DNA from: Planctomycetota bacterium
Lineage (GTDB): Bacteria > Planctomycetota > B15-G4
Direction: 5' to 3'
DNA length: 55,925 nucleotides
NCBI GenBank assembly: GCA_029259695.1
Contig: JAJDEQ010000130.1
Location: forward strand, 1-55,925
Shown here in pieces: positions 15,167 to 27,724 of this stretch. The notes beneath the pieces were generated by a model. The model did not search any database. It was given only the letters and a program-made list of their open reading frames with translations, and was not told where the DNA came from. The position numbers and the translations under genes are program-made. Each line of letters starts with the position of its first letter. The first letter of the stretch is position 1.

Positions 15167-17038
15167 TCAGCCCTCCCCGCGGGCCTCTTCTTCCGAGACG
15201 CTGATGCGCACCGGGGGCGGCTTGTCGCGGCCGACGCCCAGGTCGTAGTCGTCGAGCAGCACGCGCGCCTGTTCGCGGCCGCGCGAGGCGGCTTCGTCGC
15301 GAGCCTTCTTGCCGGGCCAGTCCTGGGGTTCGGGGGCGCCGGCCTGCTCCTGCACGATGTGCAGCTTCTGCGTGGGGAAGGCGAACTCCACGCCGAGCTT
15401 GGCGGCCAGGCGCAGGATGTCGAGCATCAGTCGCTGCCGCTCGCGCAGCTCGGTGTTCCACTCCGGCGTCTCGAAGAACACGTACAGCAGGATGTCGAGC
15501 GACCCCGGGGCGAAGCCGTTGAGGTAGACGTGGTAGTAGTCCTTGCGCGTGTACGGATGGCGCCGGATCAGCTCGCGGATGCCCTCGCACAGAGCCTCGA
15601 TCTTCTCCGGGGGCGTGTCGTACGTCACCGAGAGCAGAGTGCGGTAGCGGCGGTAGGTGCGCGCCCCCAGGTTGTCGACCGCGGTGTCGATCATGCGGCT
15701 GTTGGGCACCGAGATGACCGAGTTGTAGAAGGTGCGGATACGCGTGGAGCGGAAACCCACCTGTTCCACCGTGCCCTCCACGTCGCCGCCGATGTCGACC
15801 CAGTCGCCGACCTTGTAGATCCCGTCGGAGATGATCATGAACGAACCGAACAGGTTCTTGATCACGTCCTGCGCGGCGAGCGCGAAGGCCAGGCCACCGA
15901 GTCCGAGACCGGTGAGCAACCCGACCACGTTGAACTTCAGCTCGTGGGCCAGGAACACCAGTCCCACGACGACGATGAAGACCTTGAGCGACTTGCACAA
16001 CAGCGGGACGACCAGATCGTCGGTGTGGCTCGCCGTCTTGGCCGACCAGCTCTCCAGCGCCTCACCGACGATGTCGACCAGGCGGTAGCTGCCCCACACG
16101 AAGCCCGCCGCCACCAGGAACTCGGCGGCGACCTTGAGCACGACCGTGGCCTGGTCGGGGAGCCCCAGGAACGGCAGCCCGAACTTCCAGACGAAGCCCA
16201 GCACGACCAGGCCGAACGGCCGCAGGCTGCGGGACATGGTCTTGCGCTGGACGCTCAGCCGCTCGCGCCGCAGCAGCCGCTCGGCGATCAGGCCGACCAG
16301 GAAGATCGCCAGGCGATCCAGGAGCACGCTCGCGAAGGCGAGCACCGCGAGGCCGATCCACTTGTACAACTCGAGCCCCAGGAAGCCGGGCTCGGCCAGG
16401 GACTCCGGCACCCGTTCGCGCAACCAGCGCGCCGGGTTCAGGCGCAGCAGCGTCGAGCCTTCCACGTCGGTGCCCACGAGGCGACCGAAGCCCGCCACGG
16501 CCTCCAACATGGCCGGAATCGCAGCGACCGTGCGCCGCTCGAACAACCAGCGGCCGTCGTCCACGCGGGCCACCACGATGCGGCCGGCGTCGAAGTCGCG
16601 CAGCACGTAGGGGTCACCCGTGGCGTCGTCGGGCACGCGGTCCAGGTCCACGTAGGTCAGCTTGTCGATGACCTCCTTCAGGTCGAAAGCCAGGGCCGGC
16701 CCCTGATCGTCCCGCGTGAGCTCGGAGAAGTCGGAGAGGTCGAGACAGGCCACGGCCGCCTCGATGCGCTTTCCGTCGCCGTCGATCGCGTCGTTCACTG
16801 CGGCGATGAAGCTGCGCAGGGTGGCGCGCGGGCTGCTCAGGCTCGCCGGCACCGAGGTCTCGGCCTCCTCGGCCGGAGCGGGCGGGTCCTGGGCGTGGAG
16901 CGACGGACTCCATGCCCCCGCACCCAGCCAGACGCTCAACAGCGTTGCGACCAGGCCCCGGCCGACCCGCAAATGCAGTTCGACTCGTCTCGCGGTGACG
17001 ACTGCGGGTACTCGACGATTCGACGTGTTCCGACTCAT
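15167..17038 (-). CDS. MscS-family mechanosensitive channel with periplasmic N-terminal domain
   Basis: A 623-residue protein. A signal peptide or first membrane segment lies at about 28-49 ('LVATLLSVWLGAGAWS'), followed by a soluble domain of about 180 residues ('RSFIAAVNDAIDGDGKRIEA', 'LSDFSELTRDDQGPA') that is not part of classical MscS. About five membrane segments follow. The last is the pore helix 'LLTGLGLGGLAFALAAQDVI' with the Gly/Ala pattern of MscS TM3, then the beta domain ('YKVGDWVDIGGDVEGTVEQV', 'NSVISVPNSRM') and C-terminal vestibule ('NGFAPGSLDILLYVFFETPE'). Such channels release solutes at hypo-osmotic shock. The ATG at 17038 has no Shine-Dalgarno sequence but TATCAT lies 8 nt before it, so it is probably leaderless. 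Confidence 0.92.
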   Translation of the reverse strand: MSRNTSNRRVPAVVTARRVELHLRVGRGLVATLLSVWLGAGAWSPSLHAQDPPAPAEEAETSVPASLSSPRATLRSFIAAVNDAIDGDGKRIEAAVACLDLSDFSELTRDDQGPALAFDLKEVIDKLTYVDLDRVPDDATGDPYVLRDFDAGRIVVARVDDGRWLFERRTVAAIPAMLEAVAGFGRLVGTDVEGSTLLRLNPARWLRERVPESLAEPGFLGLELYKWIGLAVLAFASVLLDRLAIFLVGLIAERLLRRERLSVQRKTMSRSLRPFGLVVLGFVWKFGLPFLGLPDQATVVLKVAAEFLVAAGFVWGSYRLVDIVGEALESWSAKTASHTDDLVVPLLCKSLKVFIVVVGLVFLAHELKFNVVGLLTGLGLGGLAFALAAQDVIKNLFGSFMIISDGIYKVGDWVDIGGDVEGTVEQVGFRSTRIRTFYNSVISVPNSRMIDTAVDNLGARTYRRYRTLLSVTYDTPPEKIEALCEGIRELIRRHPYTRKDYYHVYLNGFAPGSLDILLYVFFETPEWNTELRERQRLMLDILRLAAKLGVEFAFPTQKLHIVQEQAGAPEPQDWPGKKARDEAASRGREQARVLLDDYDLGVGRDKPPPVRISVSEEEARGEG

Positions 17039-17046
17039 GGCGGCGG

Positions 17047-17052
17047 ATGATA
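17047..17052 (-). promoter_or_regulatory. Candidate -10 box TATCAT of a leaderless gene
   Basis: On the minus strand TATCAT ends 8 nt before the ATG at 17038, placing the transcription start at or beside the start codon. No ribosome binding site is present, consistent with leaderless translation. Confidence 0.4.
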
Positions 17053-17211
17053 CACACCATCGCACCACCGCTCGATGGCGTGCACCTGCGCGACCGACGC
17101 GAGTCCGGCGAGTCCGGGCGTCGCCCTCGATTCCGCTGCTTCGATCGGGTCAGGCCCGGACTGCTCACCAGCTTCGTCGCGAGGGTGCGACTGGTGCTGG
17201 AAAGTCCGGGC

Positions 17212-17217
17212 TAGAAT
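17212..17217 (+). promoter_or_regulatory. Candidate -10 box TAGAAT
   Basis: TAGAAT stands out in GC-rich sequence 82 nt before the next beta-helix gene's ATG at 17300. No convincing -35 is visible. Confidence 0.35.
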
Positions 17218-17299
17218 CGGTGCTTCGGGCTCGGGATCCCAGGGGGGGCCCCGCATGACGCAGATCAAGCCCGGCCACTCGCCAAGGACACCAGAGTTC

Positions 17300-18673
17300 A
17301 TGATCCACGACATGCGTCTTCCCCTCGCGACCTCGCTCGTCGCGCTGGTTCTCGCTCCGGCCGCGCTGGCCGAGACCCTCAAGGTCCCCTCCGATGACTT
17401 CCCCACGATCCAATCGGCGGTCGACGCCTCGGTCGAAGGTGACGTCGTGCAGGTCGGCAAGGGCGTCTACCTGGAGGACGTCTTCGTCGCCGAGACCCAC
17501 CCCGGTATCACGCTGCAGGGCAAGGGCGCCACCATCGACGCCGAGTACGACGACCCGTGCATCACCGTCGAGGCCCGCGACGTGACCATCACCGGCTTCA
17601 CGCTGGTCAACGGCACCGACGGCATCCATGTCCGGCATCCTCCTCTGGACCCGGACGGTGGCGGCTTCAACCCGGCCAACGGCGCGATCATCACCAAGAA
17701 CCGCATCTCGTCGAGCGAAGACACGGGCATCGTGGTCGAGACATCCAACGCGGTGATCACCCAGAACGGCATCAGCTTCGCCGGCAGCGACGGGATCCTG
17801 GTCGCCGAGGAGGACCCCGCCAGTGTGACGGAGATCAGCCGCAACTCCGTGCTCCAGGTCTCGAGTGACGGCATCGTCGTCGACGGACAGGGCGGCTACC
17901 TGATCGAGCGCAACAAGATCGCGCTGACCGAGGAGGACGGCATCGACGTGGACCTCCGGGTCCCGAACCTCGATGGAATCGGCGCGCTGCCCGTGACCAT
18001 CTCCAAGAACACCGTCAACGACGCCGGTGCCCGCGGCATCGACGTGGACAGCGAATTCAATGCCCCGGTGCTCGTCGACGGCAACAAGGTCACCGTCACC
18101 GAGGATGACTGCATCGAACTGTCCGGGATCAACTTCACCGTCACCGGCAACCGCGCGGACAGCTCGCTGCGCAGCGGCTTCATGCTCTGCCTCGAAGGCG
18201 CGACGATCGAGAAGAACACGGCCCAGAAGTGCATCGACTACGGCTTCATCGTGGGCAACAACGACCTGGAGGACGGCGACGGGGGCCTCTCCGGCAACAA
18301 CGACGTCGCGAACAACACGGCCAAGAACAACGGTCGCGACGGGATGATCGTGGTGGGCGGCGACAACACGCTCGCCAAGAACAAGTGCACCGGCAATGGC
18401 GGCGACGGCATCGACTTCGACCAGGAAGGCGCGACGGGCAACACGGCCGAGAGCAACACCTGCACCAAGAACGCCCACCAGGGCATCAGCAACGACGGCA
18501 CCGGCACCGACCTGATCAAGAACAAGTGCAAGCAGAACGGCACCGGCCTCGGCCCCGACATCGCCGGCACGGGCGACGGCGGCGTGGGCAGCGTGGACGT
18601 GTTCGACAGCAACAGCTTCGGCACCGGCGGTGCCAAGTCTCCCTCGCGTGTGGATCGCGAGAGCATCAACTGA
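17300..18673 (+). CDS. Exported right-handed beta-helix protein (PbH1 repeats)
   Basis: A 457-residue protein with a signal peptide ('LATSLVALVLAPAALA'). The entry motif 'FPTIQSAVDASVEGDVVQVG' is followed by about fifteen parallel beta-helix turns rich in 'N' ladders ('ITKNRISSSEDTGIVV', 'ISKNTVNDAGARGIDV', 'LAKNKCTGNGGDGIDF', 'LIKNKCKQNG'). Such PbH1 proteins are often polysaccharide lyases or hydrolases, but no catalytic signature is identifiable and the fold alone does not prove an enzyme. The C-terminal domain shared by neighbours is absent. Start choice: ATG 17300 lies between ATGs at 17255 and 17312 in the same frame; the signal peptide fits 17300 or 17312 best. Confidence 0.88.
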   Translation: MIHDMRLPLATSLVALVLAPAALAETLKVPSDDFPTIQSAVDASVEGDVVQVGKGVYLEDVFVAETHPGITLQGKGATIDAEYDDPCITVEARDVTITGFTLVNGTDGIHVRHPPLDPDGGGFNPANGAIITKNRISSSEDTGIVVETSNAVITQNGISFAGSDGILVAEEDPASVTEISRNSVLQVSSDGIVVDGQGGYLIERNKIALTEEDGIDVDLRVPNLDGIGALPVTISKNTVNDAGARGIDVDSEFNAPVLVDGNKVTVTEDDCIELSGINFTVTGNRADSSLRSGFMLCLEGATIEKNTAQKCIDYGFIVGNNDLEDGDGGLSGNNDVANNTAKNNGRDGMIVVGGDNTLAKNKCTGNGGDGIDFDQEGATGNTAESNTCTKNAHQGISNDGTGTDLIKNKCKQNGTGLGPDIAGTGDGGVGSVDVFDSNSFGTGGAKSPSRVDRESIN

Positions 18674-18730
18674 GCCGTCCATGACGGCGCGGACACGTCG
18701 TCTCAAGCCGACGCACGCTGAACACCGCGG

Positions 18731-18758
18731 GCCCCGGGCGCCCCGTCGCGCCCGGGGC
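18731..18758 (+). terminator. Strong GC hairpin after the beta-helix gene
   Basis: GCCCCGGGCG (18731-18740) pairs perfectly with CGCCCGGGGC (18749-18758) around an 8-nt loop. A smaller GCCGTC-CAT-GACGGC hairpin lies at 18674-18688, directly after the stop. No U-tract. Confidence 0.6.
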
Positions 18759-18785
18759 TCGCTGCGCCCAGCCCCCGACCATGGC

Positions 18786-18791
18786 CTACAA
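18786..18791 (+). promoter_or_regulatory. Candidate -10 box TACAAT
   Basis: TACAAT lies 29 nt before the GTG start of the zincin gene at 18821 and directly after the terminator region of the previous gene. Confidence 0.35.
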
Positions 18792-18820
18792 TCGCCCGCC
18801 GTGGTCCACCGGGGGGCGCA

Positions 18821-19690
18821 GTGACACGCAGCATCCGCATCCGCGACCTGGTCTTCGAGGTCGCCACGACGTCCCGGACCCACGCGCGTGAGATCCGTCG
18901 CGCCCTGCTCACGTTGGATGCGCCGACACTCCAGCGCTTCCACGACGGCTCCGAGACCGCCTGCGGGCCACGCACCCCGCTGAAACTCGCGGTCACCGAT
19001 GTGCTGGGCATGGGCCGCAGCGTGCTCCACAAACGCAAGCTGCTGCGCTGGCTCATGACCTGGGCCAAGCCCGACGCCTTCGCCGACATCGGCGGCCGCT
19101 ACGACCGCGAGTCGAACGCCGTCGTGGTCCAGGGCGAGCACGTCAGCGACGTGGTGCACCACGAGCTGTGCCACGCCGCCCTGCACTACGACCCCGAGCG
19201 CGTGCTCGAGCCCGCCGCGGACCGGGACCAGCACCCGGTGCTGCACGCCCTGGCCACACAGCTCCACGCTCACTGGTGTGCTCAATGTGAAGCGGCCGGG
19301 TTCTCGCCGGACGACGCCAAGCGTTACGCCGAAGCCGTCGACGCGTTCGGCGACGACGCCGAACACAACGAAGACTGGCTCAGGACGACGTTCGAGGCCG
19401 ATGAGGCACTGCAGCGCGTCGCGAAGCAACACGAACAGCGCTTCGCCAGCGACTACTGCCTGACCGCGTTCCCCATCACCGACACCACCCCCGCCTGCGA
19501 AGAATTCTTCGTGGAGTGCTGGTCGATCTACCTCTGTCGCGGCAATCCCAACGACGAGACCCGCGAGCGACTCAAGCGTCGCGACCCGGTCATGCACGCC
19601 GTCATGCGCCGCTTCTGCGAGTTGCGCGAACAGCAGCTCGACGCCGACGGGATCACCGCGGAGCTGGACGCGATCCTGCGCGGACCCTGA
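18821..19690 (+). CDS. Cytosolic zincin metalloprotease-like protein (lethal-factor-like motif)
   Basis: A 289-residue protein with no signal peptide or membrane segment. The zinc motif HExxH is at residues 114-118 ('VVHHELCHAALHYD'). About 110 residues later comes 'CEEFFVECWSIYL' (residues 226-238), preceded by a Tyr in 'ASDYCLTAF'. That second motif closely resembles the 'Y..T....EEFFAE' segment of anthrax lethal factor-like and toxin-type zincins, in which a glutamate is the third zinc ligand; here E227, E228 or E232 would serve. This points to an active peptidase with an unknown substrate. GTG is the start, with GGGGGG just upstream. It is flanked by hairpins, so probably monocistronic. 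Confidence 0.8.
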   Translation: MTRSIRIRDLVFEVATTSRTHAREIRRALLTLDAPTLQRFHDGSETACGPRTPLKLAVTDVLGMGRSVLHKRKLLRWLMTWAKPDAFADIGGRYDRESNAVVVQGEHVSDVVHHELCHAALHYDPERVLEPAADRDQHPVLHALATQLHAHWCAQCEAAGFSPDDAKRYAEAVDAFGDDAEHNEDWLRTTFEADEALQRVAKQHEQRFASDYCLTAFPITDTTPACEEFFVECWSIYLCRGNPNDETRERLKRRDPVMHAVMRRFCELREQQLDADGITAELDAILRGP

Positions 19691-19721
19691 CCACCTGGGA
19701 ACAGTCCGGCCTTCCCGTTCC

Positions 19722-19750
19722 GGGGCCGTCGAGCGTACTTCTCCGGCCCC
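19722..19750 (+). terminator. Hairpin after the zincin gene
   Basis: GGGGCCG (19722-19728) pairs with CGGCCCC (19744-19750) around a 15-nt loop, 31 bp past the stop codon. Confidence 0.45.
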
Positions 19751-19837
19751 ACTGATACCCCCATCGGCTCGATTGCGCGTCCTCCTCCAGACCGGCGTCC
19801 GGGAGCGATCCGGGCAGAGAAGAAGAGGAGAAACGAG

Positions 19838-22228
19838 ATGGGAACCAAGCCAAGAGTCCGTCTGCTGCAGGTCGTGAGCACCGTGATCGTTGCAGCGAGT
19901 ACCACCGGCATCGTTGCCGCGGCGCAGACGCCGGGCATTTCGCCCGATCGCGCGGCGGCCCTGGCACTGAACGACCTGCGGGTGACGCCTACGGGCGTCC
20001 GGCTGTCTCACGCCGGGCGCGAGATCACGTTCGCCGCCGAGGAGCTGATCGTGCAACCACGGCGCGGACCGGAGTGGCGCTGGCGCCTGGTCCATGCAGG
20101 CCGGGACGGGGGAGCCGCGTTGAACGGACTCGGCTCCATCTGTTCGACTCCGCGCCTCGCAAGCGCCGGCCTCGTGGTCTACGACCGCGGTCCGATGATC
20201 GAACAGTACGTGGTGAAGAGCACCGGGGTCGAACAGCAGTTCGTGATCCCGCGGCGGCTCGAGCTGGGCGGGGAAGACCTCCTGATCGACGGCGCCGTCA
20301 TGTGCACCGCCGAGTTCTCGCGGACGGGCCGCGGCTGGAGCTGGTCCGACCCGGCGGGCACCGTCACCCTCGGCACGGTCTCCGTGTTCGACGCACACGG
20401 CACCTCGATCCCGGCCACGATGGCCGTGGACGGCGCGACCACGCGCATTCGCGTCGACGGCGAGGCGCTCGACCGCGCGAGCTTCCCCGTGATCGTGGAC
20501 CCGGAGATCGGCAGCAACGACTTCCGCATCAGTGACATGGGAGTCGATGGCAGCACGGCGTCGAGTGCCAACACTCCGGTCGTGGCCTACAGCTCCGTGC
20601 AGAACGAGTACCTGGTCGTGTGGGCAGGTGCCGACAGCGGCAACTCCGAGATCTTCGGTCAACGCATCGATGCCACCACGGGCGCCCAAGTGGGCAGCAA
20701 CGACTTCGCGATCAGCTCCCAGACCGCTCCGAACAGCCCGGCAATTGCCTACAGCAGTGTCCAGAACGAGTACCTCGTCGTGTGGCGGGGAGACGGAGGC
20801 TCGCAGAACGAGGTCTTCGGCCAACGCATCGACGCGGTGCTCGGAGTGGAAGTCGGGAGCGACGACTTCCTGATCAGCGACGCGGCCGGCTTCACCAGCT
20901 TCCCGGCCGTCGCCTACGGCGCAACCGAGGACGAGTACCTCGTGGTCTGGTTCGGCCAAGACGACACCGGGACGTTGAACATCCAGGACACCGAGGTGTT
21001 CGGCCAGCTCATCGATGCAGCCACTGGTGCTGATGTGGGGCCCAACGACTTCCGCATCAGCGACCTGGGCCCTGATATCGACATCGGATACAACAACGCC
21101 GCCCTCTTCCCCGAGGTGGCCTACAACTCGACGAACAACGAGTTCCTCGTCGTGTGGTTCGGCAATGACGACGTGCTCCCCGCCATCGACGGCGACGTCG
21201 AAGTCTTCGGCCAGCGCATCGACGCGACGAACGGTGCGGAACTCGGCAGCAACGACTTTCGCATCAGCAACATGGGGCCCGACGACCTCACCAAGCAAGC
21301 GGTGCTCCCAGCAGTCACGTACAACCCCACAGACGACGAGTACCTCGTCGTCTGGCAGGGAGAGGTCGACACCGGCGTCTTCGTCGACGGGGAGGTGGAG
21401 ATCCACGGGCAGCGGCTCGCCGGCGCGACGGGCGCAGAGATCGGCGCCGATGACTTCCGCATCAGCGACATGGGGCCCGATGGCACCGCGGACGCCATCG
21501 CCTTCCGCCCGTCCGTCGTACATGCACCCGCTCACGGCGAGTACCTGGTCACCTGGTACGGCGATGACGGCACGGCTCCCCTCGTGGTGGGCGAGCGCGA
21601 GATCTTCGGCCAACGGCTCGATGCCGCGACCGGGGCCGAGATCGGGCACAACGACTTCCGCATCAGCGACATGGGACCCGACGGCGACGCTGCGTTCGGC
21701 GTCGATCCACTCGGTTTTGGAGAAGCGGCGTCGGCCGCGTACAACACGACCACCGGTGAGTATCTCGTGGTGTGGCCGGCCGACGACGACACCGGCGCCC
21801 TGGTGGAAGGCGAAGTCGAGATCTACGGCCAGCGCCTCATGGCCGGCGACTGCCCCTGGTTCAACCTGCACCGCTCGCTCGGCGGCACCTACGGCGAACC
21901 GTCGTTGACCGGCGACGGCACGCTGATCGGCGGTGACCCGATCGCGCTCACGCTGTCCAACGTGCTCGAGGCCACCAGCGCCGCGCTGGTCGTGGGCTTC
22001 GTGGAACTCAACGCGCCGTTCAAGGGCGGTGTGCTGGTGCCCGACTTCAACGCCGGTGGCTTCATCGTCTTCGGGCTGCCGACGTTCGGCGGCACGCTCA
22101 CCGTCGGGGGCACGTGGCCCACGGGGATCCCCTCCGGCTTCGCCACCCTGTACCAGTACTGGATCACGGATGGGGCCGGACCGGCGGGATTCAGCGCGAG
22201 CAACGGTCTGAGCGGCACGACGCCCTGA
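19838..22228 (+). CDS. Exported seven-repeat propeller-like protein with shared C-terminal domain (paralogue A)
   Basis: A 796-residue protein. The signal peptide (1-28) is followed by an N-terminal domain of about 190 residues absent from its paralogue, with 'MIEQYVVKSTGVEQQFVIP' and 'FPVIVDPEIGSNDFRIS', resembling the leader of large bacterial repeat proteins. Seven repeats of about 62 residues follow: 'AYNSTxxEYLVVWxGxDDTG' then 'EVFGQRIDAATGAEVGxNDF' and 'RISDMGPDG'. The first and last repeats are complementary halves, as expected for a closed seven-bladed propeller. The last ~121 residues are the shared C-terminal domain ('APFKGGVLVPDFN', 'LYQYWITDGAGPAGFSASN'). GAGGAG upstream sets the start. 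It precedes a kinase gene and a paralogue on the same strand. Confidence 0.9.
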   Translation: MGTKPRVRLLQVVSTVIVAASTTGIVAAAQTPGISPDRAAALALNDLRVTPTGVRLSHAGREITFAAEELIVQPRRGPEWRWRLVHAGRDGGAALNGLGSICSTPRLASAGLVVYDRGPMIEQYVVKSTGVEQQFVIPRRLELGGEDLLIDGAVMCTAEFSRTGRGWSWSDPAGTVTLGTVSVFDAHGTSIPATMAVDGATTRIRVDGEALDRASFPVIVDPEIGSNDFRISDMGVDGSTASSANTPVVAYSSVQNEYLVVWAGADSGNSEIFGQRIDATTGAQVGSNDFAISSQTAPNSPAIAYSSVQNEYLVVWRGDGGSQNEVFGQRIDAVLGVEVGSDDFLISDAAGFTSFPAVAYGATEDEYLVVWFGQDDTGTLNIQDTEVFGQLIDAATGADVGPNDFRISDLGPDIDIGYNNAALFPEVAYNSTNNEFLVVWFGNDDVLPAIDGDVEVFGQRIDATNGAELGSNDFRISNMGPDDLTKQAVLPAVTYNPTDDEYLVVWQGEVDTGVFVDGEVEIHGQRLAGATGAEIGADDFRISDMGPDGTADAIAFRPSVVHAPAHGEYLVTWYGDDGTAPLVVGEREIFGQRLDAATGAEIGHNDFRISDMGPDGDAAFGVDPLGFGEAASAAYNTTTGEYLVVWPADDDTGALVEGEVEIYGQRLMAGDCPWFNLHRSLGGTYGEPSLTGDGTLIGGDPIALTLSNVLEATSAALVVGFVELNAPFKGGVLVPDFNAGGFIVFGLPTFGGTLTVGGTWPTGIPSGFATLYQYWITDGAGPAGFSASNGLSGTTP

Positions 22229-22425
22229 CGCGTTGCGGCGAGCCGGGTAGGCTGGTGACCAGGGGAATGGAACGGGACCGGTGGCGGACCGAGGCGATTG
22301 CGCACTCGCTCCGCCATCCGTCCTGCAGCCCGCCGACAGGTGGATTCGCCGAAGCGTACAGCATCGCATCGGTGGGACATCTCGCGGGAGTCGGGCGCCG
22401 CCCGCCGGCGCAGGAGGGATGAGGC

Positions 22426-25704
<3,279 letters not shown>

Positions 25705-25863
25705 GACCCGACCGCAGCACGGGCTGGCCGGGGATGTCCACCTGCGGCGCACCCCCCGGTTAATCCTCCGATGGCATGAGACCCGATCCGCCGGGCTCAC
25801 GCGTCTTCCCCTGGATCGAACGACGCGGCCGATTCTCGGCCCCGCTCACAAGGGAGAAGAGAC

Positions 25864-27714
25864 ATGAAGAACGGGAAGAAGAACACTCCGTGCCTGGCAC
25901 TGTCGTTGCTCGTCGGAGCGGCGTTGCTCGACAACGCCGCAGCGCAGGAACTCGGCATCAACGACTTCCGCGTCAGTGACATGGGGCCGGACGGCGACAC
26001 GGCGTTCGTGGCACACAACGCGGCGGTCGCGTACAGCCCGGCCCAACACGAGTACCTGGTGGTCTGGGCCGGGAGCGACGACACGGGCAGTCTCGTGGCT
26101 GGCGAGTTGGAGGTCTTCGGTCAGCGCATCGATGCGACCACGGGAGCCGAGGTCGGTGCCAACGACTTCCGCGTCAGCGACATGGGGCCCGATGGTGACC
26201 CCGCGTTCACGACGAGCCTCGCTGCCGTGGCCTACAACTCGACGGCGGACGAGTACTTCGTCGTCTGGCAGGGCGAAGAAGACAGCGGCCCGTTGGGTGC
26301 ACCCCAACAGGAGATCCACGGTCAACGCATCGACGCGGCCACCGGGACCGAGGTCGGTACCAATGACTTCCGCATCAGCGACATGGGCTCCGAGAGCGGC
26401 GGCTGGTTCGGATCGTGGCCGGACGTGGCCTACAACCCGATCGACGACGAGTACCTCGTCGTGTGGTGGGGCAGTGACACGACGCCGGGCTTCGGCGTCT
26501 GGGAGATCTTCGGTCAGCGCATCGACGGGACGACGGGGGCAGAAATCGGGACCAACGACTTCCGTATCAGCGACATGGGCCCGGGCGTGCCACCAGGCGG
26601 CGGCGGCGGCGCCTTCACCCCGACCGTGGTCCACAATCCGAACGACAACGAGTACCTCGTCGTATGGGAGGGGCGCGACACGCTCACCGCTGGAGTCGAG
26701 ATCCACGGCCAGCGGATCGATGCTTCCACCGGCACCGAGGTCGGAACGAACGACTTCCGCATCAGCGACATGGGCACCGATGGAGACACCTCCTTCGCAT
26801 CCCTGGTACGGGCGACCCACAACCCCAACGCGAACGAGTACCTGGTCGTCTGGATGGGAGCTGACCTCGACGACGGTCTCGCCGATGACGAGTTCGAGAT
26901 CTTCGGTCAACGCATCGACGCAGCCACCGGAGCCGAAGTCGGAACCAACGACTTCCGCATCAGCGCACTGGGACCCGACGGTGACAACACCTTCCAGTCC
27001 GCGCTCCCTGTCGTGGCCTACAACACCGTGGGCGACGAGTACCTGGTGGCCTGGATGGGCCTCGACGATGGTCCTGCCCTCGCAATCGACGAGTTCGAAG
27101 TCTTCGGGCAGCGCCTCGACGGCTCGACAGGCGCCGAAGTCGGACACGACGATGTGCGCCTCAGCGACATGGGCCCGGACGGCGACCCGGACTTCGACGT
27201 CTACGGGATCCTCGGTTCCGCCATCGCCTACAACGCCACCAACGACGAGTACCTGCTGGTCTGGACGGCCGAGGACAACACGGGCGCGCTCGTGGATGAA
27301 GAGACCGAGGTCTTCGGCCAGCGCATCGCCGGCGGTGATTCCCGTTGGTTGAACGTCCACCACGACCTGGTGGGGACGCACGGCCAGCCCTCGCTCGTCG
27401 GCTCCGGCACACTCGTGGGTGGCGAAACGCTCACACTCGCGTTGACGAACGTGCTCGAGAACACCACGGCAGCCCTAGTGGTCGGCGCCGCGCGACTCGA
27501 CGCACCCTTCAAGGGCGGCACCCTGGTGCCCGACTTCAACCTCGGTCTGATCGTCTTCGGACTGCCCACGCTCGGAGGCGGGCTCACCATCAGCGGTCCA
27601 TGGCCGGCGGGCATCCCTTCGGGCTTCGCGACCTACTACCAGTACTGGGTCACCGACCCGGCCGGGCCGGCGGGACTCAGCGCCAGCAACGCGATCGAGG
27701 GCACGACACCCTGA
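25864..27714 (+). CDS. Exported seven-repeat propeller-like protein with shared C-terminal domain (paralogue B)
   Basis: A 616-residue protein with a signal peptide (1-28, ending 'LLDNAAAQ'). It goes directly into seven repeats of the 'EYLVVWxGxD / EVFGQRIDAATGAEVGTNDF' type, closely matching paralogue A but without its extra N-terminal domain. A half-repeat 'ELGINDFRVSDMGPDG' at the front complements the truncated seventh repeat ('TEVFGQRIAGG'), as for velcro closure of a seven-bladed propeller. The last ~120 residues are the shared C-terminal domain ('APFKGGTLVPDFN', 'YYQYWVTDPAGPAGLSASN'). GGGAGAAGAG precedes the ATG. It ends 10 bp from the stop of the convergent sigma factor gene. Confidence 0.9.
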   Translation: MKNGKKNTPCLALSLLVGAALLDNAAAQELGINDFRVSDMGPDGDTAFVAHNAAVAYSPAQHEYLVVWAGSDDTGSLVAGELEVFGQRIDATTGAEVGANDFRVSDMGPDGDPAFTTSLAAVAYNSTADEYFVVWQGEEDSGPLGAPQQEIHGQRIDAATGTEVGTNDFRISDMGSESGGWFGSWPDVAYNPIDDEYLVVWWGSDTTPGFGVWEIFGQRIDGTTGAEIGTNDFRISDMGPGVPPGGGGGAFTPTVVHNPNDNEYLVVWEGRDTLTAGVEIHGQRIDASTGTEVGTNDFRISDMGTDGDTSFASLVRATHNPNANEYLVVWMGADLDDGLADDEFEIFGQRIDAATGAEVGTNDFRISALGPDGDNTFQSALPVVAYNTVGDEYLVAWMGLDDGPALAIDEFEVFGQRLDGSTGAEVGHDDVRLSDMGPDGDPDFDVYGILGSAIAYNATNDEYLLVWTAEDNTGALVDEETEVFGQRIAGGDSRWLNVHHDLVGTHGQPSLVGSGTLVGGETLTLALTNVLENTTAALVVGAARLDAPFKGGTLVPDFNLGLIVFGLPTLGGGLTISGPWPAGIPSGFATYYQYWVTDPAGPAGLSASNAIEGTTP

Positions 27715-27724
27715 ACGCCCGCGG

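Noticed and set aside
15359..17050. Long plus-strand open frame opposite the MscS-type channel
   Set aside because: The channel reads as a complete family member with motifs; the opposite frame is Gln/Arg/His-rich with no recognisable domain.
17165..22369. A 5.2-kb open frame on the minus strand
   Set aside because: It runs antisense to four well-supported genes, has a biased Arg/Ala/Val/Asp composition and no start signal. Codon periodicity of the sense genes in GC-rich DNA explains it.
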